Source of the DNA: Bradysia coprophila
Lineage: Eukaryota > Arthropoda > Insecta > Diptera > Sciaridae
Assembly (NCBI RefSeq): GCF_014529535.1
Contig: NW_023504022.1
Span: 1,608,986 to 1,672,985 of the forward strand
Direction of reading: 5' to 3'
Length of the DNA stretch: 64,000 nucleotides
The position numbers and the translations under genes are program-made. Of this stretch, positions 57,001-64,000 are shown piece by piece. How positions within the stretch are numbered: position 1 is the stretch's first letter; the number at the start of each line of letters is the position of its first letter. A model generated the notes under the pieces. The model was given only the letters and a program-made list of their open reading frames with translations, was not told the DNA's origin and ran no database searches.

Positions 57001-60000
57001 TGTTAACTTTACATCGCTATCTAAATCAGCAGTTAGTTATAAGAGCTGCCGCTCACAATTAATGTCAAAACGAATTTAGTATCAGTCAAAAACGCATTCT
57101 GCGCTTGTACGCAAAAATTGTACGAAAAACTTTGAAAATTTTGAAATTTTTTTAGAAATTTTAAATTTTTTTTAGAAATTTTAAAATTTTTTTGAAATTT
57201 TAAAAATGTTTAGAATTTTTGAAAAATTTGAAAAATTTTGAAAAATTTTGAAAACTTTAAAAAATTTTGAAAACTTTGAAAAGTTTTTGAAAATTTTGAA
57301 AAAAATTTGAAAATATTGAAAAATTTGAAACATTTGAAAACTTTGAAAAATTTAAAAAATTTAAAAAATTTGAAAAATTTTAAAAATAATAAAGTTTGGA
57401 AGAAATTTTGAGGTGAGCAGAGCTTACCAAAGGCGAACCAATTTGTTCTACCATACACATGTCCACACACACACACTTGAAGGTGTTCTTATATGGGGCT
57501 TTATGGGAACTTCGAGAAGCCCTACCTCCCAAACGAGGCCCGTTCCCCCCAAATTTTTTTTCTGGAATGTCCTAGAATGACGATTAGAATCTACTCACAA
57601 AATTTCATTTTTGAAATTTTTTCTAGTAATAGGACTTGCGTCACGGGCGCTATGCTAACGCGCGCCCATGATTTCGATAATAATAGTTATTTATGCAATC
57701 GAGGTGCAAAGTACGTTATGAGGCTTATTTGAAGCCTTGATCGTACAATTTCAAAAAAAAAAACCATAATTTTGATATCAAAGCGATTTAATTGTTAATG
57801 TAACGTCCGTTTGATAAGTGGATCGCCACCGGTTTTGATGGGTTTTGTTTTTTTTACGTTGCCCCATGTGCTGTTACGCAGACTGCTTGGTGAAAAAGAA
57901 CTTCAGCTTGCCAAAATTTAAGACCTTGGACAGTATTTGACACTGCAATATATGCAACATGAAAAAAATAAATTTCAAAACCCACTGAAACCCGGTGCTT
58001 CTTGATCTATTTCAACTTTACACAGAAAATTGTTTTCTTCAATTTGACTTTCCGTACAGTATGAAATGAGTCCGTTTAACAAATTTGATACCACCAGTCT
58101 TCGTCGGTGTCTTAACCTGTTCTTTCAGAACCTTGCGTTAAACAACTTTGATCTCGGTAATTTAATTAAAAACAAAATGACACGAATTTTTCGGGAAGCC
58201 TTTCAGGTTTGACCTGATCATATTATTATATATTATTCGGCTAGCCTTGAGCAGAATGTATTGGTGGGTGGGTAGGATTTTGACACGAGTGTTTCTTCAA
58301 AATATTCATGTATCAATACTCCCCGAAGGGTATGAGTTGTATGGAATGCAAAGTCAGTTTCGATTTAAAAAAAAAAAATCAAATCTGACTGGTTTGGTTA
58401 GACTGAAAAGTGTGAATTGAAAATGTCGACATGCTGTAACAAATATTTATGTTTGAGTCACCGTTTAAGTGGAATAATAATAACGTTGTCCATAAACATC
58501 ATAATTACTAAGCAAACAATACAAAATTGCTATTTATTGCTGTAATTTAAAGCGTATTATATATCGACCATTTAACTATTATAAACATTTATTTTCACCA
58601 TTGTCATTCTGTCCCTCTTTCTCTTTGCTAATCACCCTGTTATTTTCTTACAGGTTTAAATGCGTGCGAGAAGAAGTCCTTCATATTCCTTCGAAAAGAG
58701 TTGCCTGTACGCCTTGCTAATATTATGAAAGAAATTGCATTACTACCAGATAGTTTACTTCACACATCATCTGTCGGATTGGTTAATCGATGGTACGAAC
58801 AAAGTTTCCAAGAGGTGGTCCGATACGAGAATATGGAACTAACACCCAGCACGCTTGAAACGTATGAACTTTTTCGAGACGATTTTCTAATCATTTTTAG
58901 GAAAATGTCTCATCCTATCTTGCATTCGAAAACAGATTTTGTTCAGATCTGAATCATATTCGTGATCGACATAAAGATGTGGTGCAGACGATGGCACAGG
59001 GTGTAATCGAATTGAAAGAATCCCGTGAAATTGACTCACCGATGGAACTGTCAATCCAATATTTCCTTGACCGCTTTTACATGTCCCGGATCAGCATCCG
59101 CATGTTGATTAACCAGCACAGTAATAAATGTTTTTCTATTACGTATTAACACGGTGTCGATTACATTTCTCTTTCCCGCAGCGCTTTTATTCAGTGAAAT
59201 ACCACAGAAAGGACGACACATCGGCTGCATCGATCCAATGTGTGATCCGTCGTCGGTCGTATTGGATGCATATGAAAGTGCACGATTTCTCTGTGATCAA
59301 TATTACCTGGCTAGTCCTGAAATGAAATTAGTCCAACACAACGAACTGGAAGGAAATCGACCGATTCATATGATATACGTGCCATCGCATTTATATCACA
59401 TATTATTTGAAGTATTCAAGAATTCCATGCGAGCTGTGATGGAACATCATGGACAAAATTTGGAAGACATACCGCCGCTGGAGGTGACAGTGGTTAGAGG
59501 TCGCGAAGACATTTGTGTTAAAATATCGGATAGAGGCGGCGGCATTCCACGATCACAAGTTGATCAGATTTTCAAGTACATGTACAGTACAGCACCGCAA
59601 CCATCAAAATCGGAGATGCACACAGTCCCGTTAGCTGGTAATATTCGGTTAGTTCATTAGGTGTGCAACTTTCAAATTTTCGTTTTCAAATTTTTAGGAT
59701 ACGGATATGGTCTTCCATTATCCCGACTGTATGCACGGTACTTGCATGGCGATTTCGTTTTGTTTTCGTGTGAAGGTTACGGAACGGACGCCATTGTATA
59801 CTTGAAGGTAAGTTTGGGTGTCGTCAACACTTCAATTTTTTAATAAAACAGAAAATATTGAAAACGGTTCTCATACAACCGTTCGAATGAAGGTTTTCGT
59901 CGTTTTCCCTTCAGTTTATTACGCTTCCTTAGCAAATGTTCTCCACGATAGAGTTGATTGTTTCATTTGTTGTAAAGTTTTGATAAGGACAAAGCTGAAT

Positions 60001-63000
60001 CTCAAAATGTGTTGAATTCGGTCGTAAGACGTCGTGACATTTTTTGGACGAATAACGATTGAATTGAATTGAAAAACTGTAGTGGGAAGCTCCTCCCACT
60101 TTTCATTGTTAAATACGGTGGGCTAAACCGCGTAAGTGCGATTACAGGTTGATTATGTGTTTGATTTGCATTACTGGTGAAGTAAGACATTTATTTCTGA
60201 AAGGATATCAAAAATACAAAAATACAACACAGAAGCATCGATTTAGCCGGGATAATTTTCGTTTTTTGGTGATTTCTCTGAACAAAAATCTTGTTCTAAA
60301 CTTGACACAAAACGATGGTGAGGGATTCTTCTGTAAAAACAGAAGACCGAAATCGGGCGCATTTTCTATTGGAATTTTTTATATGTGCCCAGTAAGGCTC
60401 CAGAAGCCAAAACTACTTTCAAAAAAATTCTTTGAAGTTTGTGTGGCTGGTGAAGGCGATCAAAAACTTGCACTTTTCTTACAAAAATTTCTCCAGTTAC
60501 ACAAGCCATACAGGGTCGTGTGGGGTGTCATTAGAAAGGTAATTGCATGTACTTCCGGGACAAATAGGGACTTATTGGGTTTAAAATTCATCCAAACTGA
60601 GATATGTGCAGTTGAAGTTTTCGACCGAAGACTTGCACTTTTCTTACAGAAATTTCTCGAGGTACACGAAACGGGTTTAAACCCAATAAAACCCTATTTG
60701 CCCCGGAAGTGCATGCAATTACCTTTCTAATGACACCCCACACGGCCTGTACGGCTCGTTTGACTGGAGAAATTTTTGTAAGAAAAGTGCAAGTTTTCGG
60801 TTTTTGATGGCCTCATTTGAAGCTTCGAAGAATTTTTTTGTAAAGACATTGTTTTATCGCACAAATTTAGACTAAAATTTAGTGTTGTATGTTGAATTGT
60901 TGATTCGTCTAAAAACCAAGCCCGCTTTTTGATGTTTTTGAAACCGGATTTTCGATTTTCGAGCACCCAATACTTTTAAAGATATGAACGGCGTTATGAT
61001 CATCCCTATGTCTAATGCCATAAATAGTCTGCGGCGCTAAATAATTGTTTTCAAAGCTTAGCGATCCTTGCAAATAGACATGGCGTTGAAAAGAATGAAA
61101 ATAGATTTGATGTCAACCGAATTTTTGTCTAAATTTTCTTCACCCGTTTTACCTGCAAGTCCATCCATAAAATTAACATTACGGCTTACGGCTCAGTAGG
61201 AATTAGGTTCCAAACAAAAATTTTTTTTTTATTTTTCTTCGATGCAGAACATTATTATAAGATACTTTGCTTCGTATTATATGCCAAAAAAATGTTTACT
61301 TTTTTTTATAAACCATTTTGAAAACCCAAAAAATAACGAAAAAAACGAATTGACGAAACGAAATACACTCCGGAGTGTATTCCGATTCGAATTTTCATGA
61401 TTTTTTGCGTGTTCTATAAAAAAAATTAAACATTTTTTTGGCATATAATACGAAGCAAAGTATCTTATAATAATGTTCTGCACCGAAGAAAAATAAAAAA
61501 AATATTTGTTTGGAACCTAATTTCGAAATCACCATAAAGGGACAATTTTTTGTATCACTTTCATCAAATGTCCTGAAAACCGATGATTTGTAGGGTGGAA
61601 TTGCACTAACTTTGACCCGTACGAAGTACTGGGGTCTTATAGGTTTACGCATACGTTTGTAACACGTCGAATTGGACTCCCTGAGTAAGGGGAAACCTAT
61701 TGTGGTTGTCTAGAGATGCCAAATCAGTGAAAAAAAATGTCCGTCTGTTTGTCTGTCCGTCTGTCCGTCTGAATAAAAATCTATTATTCCTCGTTTGATA
61801 ATGTCAAAAGACAGGCTAAGTTCGAAGATGGGTGATTTCGGATCGACCTCTCCGGAGCTGGGGCCCAATAAGTGCCTAAGTGTTTTTCGACGATATCTCC
61901 GGACATTTAAGCACTACACTTGTCAGTGATACGTCAAAAAAAAGGTATTTACAATACCGATCGACAAAAAAAAAGTTTATAGAAATCGGATGACCGACTC
62001 GTGAGTTAGACCCCTTGGTGTGAAACAGGCACAGGGCGGCAAGCAGTTTTTGCTTGTAGGTCGGCCACATTTGAACATATTTCGTCTGTTTTAGCTTTAT
62101 TGGATAGGTATTGACCGTACCAATCAGGGAAAAAAAGTTTATGAAATTATGTTCTCCGGAGCGTGAGCTAGGTCTCTTGGGGTGAGCTCTTATCTGGCTA
62201 CTCGGCCGTACAGTGAACGTGGAGTATTTTGTCAATATCTCGAGTAAATTTTGACCGAATTTCATGATTTTTTTTTGTTTGAAAGGTATTAACGAATGTA
62301 AAGCGTCGGTACTATTTTCGGTTTCCTAACAAAATGGCTGCCGGCGGCCATATTGGATTTTATTAAAAGTGAAATATCTTGTGAAAAATGGTACTTAGAG
62401 AGTTTCTGTTAACAGAGAAGTAATTGGTTACGTTTGTGGGGTGTTTCAGGCATTACATATATGGACATCTATATATATCTATATTCACCTATATTGAGCT
62501 ATATACAGGCATATAGAGCTATATAATAGCATATTCCTCTGTGAAATGTTTATTTATAGGTAAATATAGCGGTAAATAGCTGTTTAAATGGGAATTTATG
62601 AAAGTTGACTTCGTACGGGGCTGTCTATATTGCCTCCGGCAATTTAATTGTATATGATAACAAGGCAAAGAGTGGATAATGTAAGTGATTTAAAAGGAAG
62701 AATAGTTTTTCAGCAGTGAAGAAAATGAAGTAAGAGAAATGAAGAGTTTCACATTAAAGGCTTTTGATACGAATAGGTGTTTCGTACGGGTCGGCGTTAG
62801 CTATGTTTTTTAATGAGTTTTGGGACAGATTCGAGGTTTTAAGATGGTCAAATGGAAATAAGTGGACTTGTTGTCGACTAATTTTATAGAATTTTATTAT
62901 AAACTCCTATGCATTGGTCACATTAAAAATTGCGTCTTACATTTACTTTTCAGGCCTTTTCCGATGAAGCCAATGAGCTATTGCCAATATTTAACAAAAC

Positions 63001-63091
63001 TAGTAGCCGTTTCTATAAAGCTACTGTTCCCACAGGAGATTGGTCGAATCAGGTAACAAAGCAAAAAAAGAAAAAACCCGTAATTGCCTAG
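45080..63091 (+). CDS. Pdk: Pyruvate dehydrogenase kinase
   Basis: Mitochondrial kinase that phosphorylates the E1-alpha subunit and shuts down pyruvate dehydrogenase (family knowledge). Exons: 45080-45188, 58654-58861, 58936-59120, 59182-59637, 59698-59807 and 62954 onward. Phases agree. The last part either reads through a weak donor at 63053 to a stop at 63091 (401 residues) or splices to an exon beyond the window after 63052. Seen: [61 protein letters not shown], then the GHKL ATP-binding site: [10 protein letters not shown] (N-box, Glu244 and Asn248), DRGGG (284-288) and [11 protein letters not shown]-terminal DW motif at GDWSN. The acceptor at 58936 was chosen over the one at 58901 because only it restores frame and the family motif [11 protein letters not shown]. 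Intron 1 is 13.5 kb and repeat-filled. Confidence 0.95.
45724..46465. mobile_element. Fold-back with GTAGTTGCAAAAGTAG repeats
   Basis: Ends GTCAAGGGACTTGAC at left and a diverged complement at right, then inward TGAAGTAGTTGTAAAAGTAG. The phrase GTAGTTGCAAAAGTAG, or its complement, recurs at least eight times through the element. The centre has a GGGGCTGCCGCCCCCTGGAC segment at about 46067. No ORF. Confidence 0.65.
46466..49001. other. Pdk intron 1, no gene seen
   Basis: AT-rich. 46648-46960 looks like a diverged relative of 30222-30440 (shared GATTG, TAGGG, GGTGGNGACTC and TTTGACCATAGTTG-type blocks). Short repeats of GTGATAGTTGG lie around 47130-47175. Nothing coding. Confidence 0.45.
49005..49169. 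mobile_element. Harbinger-like MITE, copy 1
   Basis: Inverted ends GGGGCCATTCACAAATTACA and CGTAATTTGTGAATGGCCCC, flanked by TTT on each side (49002-49004, 49170-49172). Contains G-rich runs at 49037-49050 and 49109-49126. Three-base TWW-type duplication suggests PIF/Harbinger. No ORF. Confidence 0.82.
50287..50442. mobile_element. Harbinger-like MITE, copy 2
   Basis: Same family as 49005-49169 but inverted; ends GGGGCCATTCACAAATTACG and its complement, with TTA on each side (50284-50286, 50443-50445), the canonical Harbinger target. Nearly identical to copy 1 apart from a shortened C/G run. Confidence 0.85.
50573..50640 (+). repeat. tRNA-like segment, possible SINE head
   Basis: TAGCCAAATGGTTAGAGG resembles an internal A box and GGTTCGAAATT, about 50 bp later, resembles a B box. 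The acceptor stem cannot be closed, so it is not a working tRNA. It could be a decayed tRNA-derived SINE or chance. Confidence 0.3.
51817..52336 (-). mobile_element. 5'-truncated non-LTR retrotransposon
   Basis: Inserted in minus orientation into copy B, with duplicated target AACTAT (51811-51816 and 52337-52342). The empty site is intact in copy A. Its 3' end is a (TAA)n tail at 51817-51829, and its 5' part encodes the C-terminus of a reverse transcriptase polyprotein. Confidence 0.85.
52174..52336 (-). pseudogene. C-terminal fragment of non-LTR reverse transcriptase ORF
   Basis: Minus-strand reading gives [18 protein letters not shown], then [20 protein letters not shown] and a stop at 52174. 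This is the end motif of jockey/I/CR1-type ORF2 proteins, where W/FNSLP and FK..LK.HLF are conserved. Everything upstream is lost by 5' truncation, so it is non-functional. Confidence 0.82.
52474..53380. mobile_element. TA-flanked DNA element
   Basis: Ends GGGTGGATGTACCCATCCTC and the diverged complement GAGGACTGGTACGCCTACCC. TA on each side (52472-52473, 53381-53382). Copy A shows a single TA at the empty site. 907 bp, AT-rich inside, no transposase ORF. TCGGAC motifs recur near both ends. Confidence 0.87.
53933..54321 (+). repeat. 18-bp tandem array (about 21 units)
   Basis: Units of TTCGTCAAATTTTCGATT with changes mostly in the last four bases; the same array has about 7 units at 3162-3289. 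Several open frames here on both strands are artefacts of an 18-bp period. Confidence 0.9.
54375..54902. mobile_element. Fold-back element, copy B
   Basis: Ends ATATCCCAACAAAAATCTCT and its complement to 54902, with arms of about 220 bp. Centre around 54620-54650. Homologous to 3329-3805. Confidence 0.8.
54903..57119. other. Pdk intron 1, no gene seen
   Basis: AT-rich, with an A-run at 55881-55895. A possible inverted pair AGCTCTTTTCG / CGAAAAGAGCT lies at about 56850 and 56974, within diverged GTTAACTTTACAT arms (56820-57013). No gene. Confidence 0.45.
57120..57400 (+). repeat. Low-complexity GAAAATTTT-type array
   Basis: Nearly pure runs of GAAAATTTTGAAAAATTTG with drifting period. The Phe/Lys-rich frame on the minus strand is an artefact. 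Confidence 0.9.
57632..57670 (-). other. Conserved hairpin motif, locus 3
   Basis: On the minus strand: CAT, stem GGGCGC, loop GCGTTAGCATA, stem GCGCCC, then GTGACGCAAGTCC. Third member of the set at 3824 and 39134. Confidence 0.55.
57733..58653. other. Pdk intron 1, 3' part
   Basis: Ends in a normal pyrimidine-rich acceptor (TTATTTTCTTACAG). No other feature. Confidence 0.5.
60418..60846. mobile_element. Fold-back element in the last Pdk intron
   Basis: Arms of about 190 bp: CAAAAAAATTCTTTGAAG at left against CTTCGAAGAATTTTTTTG at right. Inner part GGGGTGTCATTAGAAAGGTA pairs with TACCTTTCTAATGACACCCC. The centre (60600-60670) adds another copy of the TTGCACTTTTCTTAC text. No ORF. Confidence 0.8.
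61200..61524. mobile_element. MITE with 115-bp arms
   Basis: Left GAATTAGGTTCCAAACAAAA, right its complement GAACCTAATTTC; inner GATACTTTGCTTCGTATTAT pairs exactly with its complement. The centre contains the palindrome CACTCCGGAGTG at 61367. Confidence 0.8.
61614..62640 (+). mobile_element. AGCCCCGTACGAAG-family element, copy 4 (diverged)
   Basis: Left end GACCCGTACGAAGTACTGGG, right end CTTCGTACGGGGCT then TGCCTCCGGCAATTT. The interior shares CCGGAGCTGGGGCCCAATAA and other blocks with copies 1 and 2. Lies in the last Pdk intron. ATATAG-type low complexity at 62455-62580. No ORF. Confidence 0.7.
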
Positions 63092-63600
63092 ACGTAGTGC
63101 TGGTAGTTGTTTGTTAATATTTTTTTTTTCTGTTTTTATTTTCCTTTCGAATTTTTTATCATTTTGATCGTAGGACGAAAATGTTAAATTTTACATTTTA
63201 ATAGTTTTAGTGTGATTGCTTTATGTTGTTTAGCAAAGATTTTATTTTATTTAAATAACATTTTGTGAAAAGTTATAATTTTGTTGTTTTAATTTCTTTT
63301 AACCGACTGCACGCTGTTTTTTTTTTGGTGTTTTGTCTTGGAATTGTCTGCATTCTGAACCGAAGATGGGTAGAGTGATCGACCGAATGCGCTGTTCGTT
63401 TTAGTGACTCGATACAACGTTGATTGTAATGACTAGTGGACGTGTTTAGTAGGTTGGACCCGAGTAAAGATTAACACTACAACCGGATCTGACAAACATA
63501 TTATTTTTGACAGAATATATTGAGTGTGGGTCGGTGTGGAATCATTTGAAAATGGACATAATGTGTTTGCTTCTAATGTCTAACATAGAGATAGAGCTCA
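63092..63600. other. Downstream of the last visible Pdk exon
   Basis: If the reading frame stops at 63091 this is 3' UTR and intergenic; if 63053 is used as donor it is intron. I see no AATAAA in the first 200 bp, which slightly favours intron. Confidence 0.35.
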
Positions 63601-63724
63601 GGGCGACGATTCTCTATATTCGTAACTCCAAATATTCGTAATTTGGCAGGTACATGTATAAAATCCCATGAGAACTGTCAAATGACGAATTCTTAAAATT
63701 ACGAATGATTCGAGAATCGGCGCC
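63601..63724. mobile_element. 120-bp MITE, third copy of the 23475 family
   Basis: Ends GGCGACGATTCTC and GAGAATCGGCGCC; interior ATAAAATCCCATGAGAACTG as in 23475-23600. No clear target duplication. Confidence 0.72.
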
Positions 63725-64000
63725 CAGGCTCCCAATAATTTAATTCGGTAAACACTTGAACAGGGAAATATACTGTACACAGAGCATGTGAGTCCTCTCA
63801 TTAATTAACACGCCTGAAAGAGCTTGCTTTCCAAACCAACTTTGGTAAAGCAAGTCAACAATCAAAAATTGTACACTTGCCAATATGTATCCAAAGAGTG
63901 GCAAAAGTTGTAGAGGTTCACGTTTTGGTTAAAGTGGTTCAGTTATAGCGCTTGAGCTGTTTTACTTGATCTAATCAACGCATTCGAACATCTGAATAAA

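Noticed and set aside
57210..57476. Phe/Lys-rich minus-strand frame
   Set aside because: Low-complexity GAAAATTTT array.
58862..58935. Continuation of Pdk exon 2 through an open frame, or splice to the acceptor at 58901
   Set aside because: Neither preserves the reading frame of [11 protein letters not shown]; only the acceptor at 58935 does.

Overview
This is an AT-rich, intron-containing, transposon-dense stretch of animal nuclear DNA, most likely insect. The gene content (a thioester-containing protein, a Trunk/PTTH-type cystine-knot ligand, a Nod-like chromokinesin, a BEL/Pao retrotransposon) and the short introns of 60-95 bp fit Diptera. A lower (nematoceran) fly is my inference and is not proven by anything in the window.

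Six host genes can be read by splicing exons by eye; every junction listed is GT/AG and keeps frame. (1) 1-4810, plus: the 3' two thirds of a Nod/KIF22 chromokinesin, starting inside the motor domain and ending in a helix-hairpin-helix tail. (2) 18150-20464, plus: a secreted cystine-knot ligand closest to Trunk/PTTH, first exon not found. (3) 24893-30046, plus: a complete 1,423-residue thioester-containing protein with an intact GCGEQ site. (4) 41576-42015, plus: SDHAF3, a LYR assembly factor for complex II. (5) 42087-42741, minus: dihydrofolate reductase, converging on SDHAF3 with 71 bp between stop codons. (6) 45080 to about 63091, plus: pyruvate dehydrogenase kinase, with a 13.5-kb first intron. 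These genes do not form a pathway; SDHAF3 and PDK both act in mitochondria, which I take as coincidence.

The rest is mostly mobile DNA. The standout is a full-length BEL/Pao retrotransposon (31753-38490) with near-identical LTRs, a GTCAC target duplication, a tRNA-Tyr-type primer site and an uninterrupted 2,003-codon polyprotein. Around it are non-autonomous DNA elements: hAT types with exact 8-bp duplications (8221-10978, 18790-20085, 38897-39055), TA-flanked GGGTGG elements (5934-6820, 52474-53380), a Harbinger-like MITE pair (49005-49169, 50287-50442), and many fold-back elements (for example 3329-3805, 23774-24388, 40290-40734, 54375-54902). Four copies of a family with AGCCCCGTACGAAG ends (8557, 15342, 16783, 61614) sit inside other repeats. 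One repeat occurs both in the last nod intron (2311-3805) and in the first Pdk intron (51732-54902); the second copy carries two nested insertions whose empty sites can be read from the first.

The least expected signal is a ~38-bp motif found three times (3824, 39134, and 57670 on the minus strand): a 6-bp stem whose sequence differs at each locus but stays perfectly paired, a conserved ACGTTAG-type loop, and a conserved 3' flank GTGACGCAAGTCC. The GTGACGCAA core also recurs in the arms of several fold-back families.
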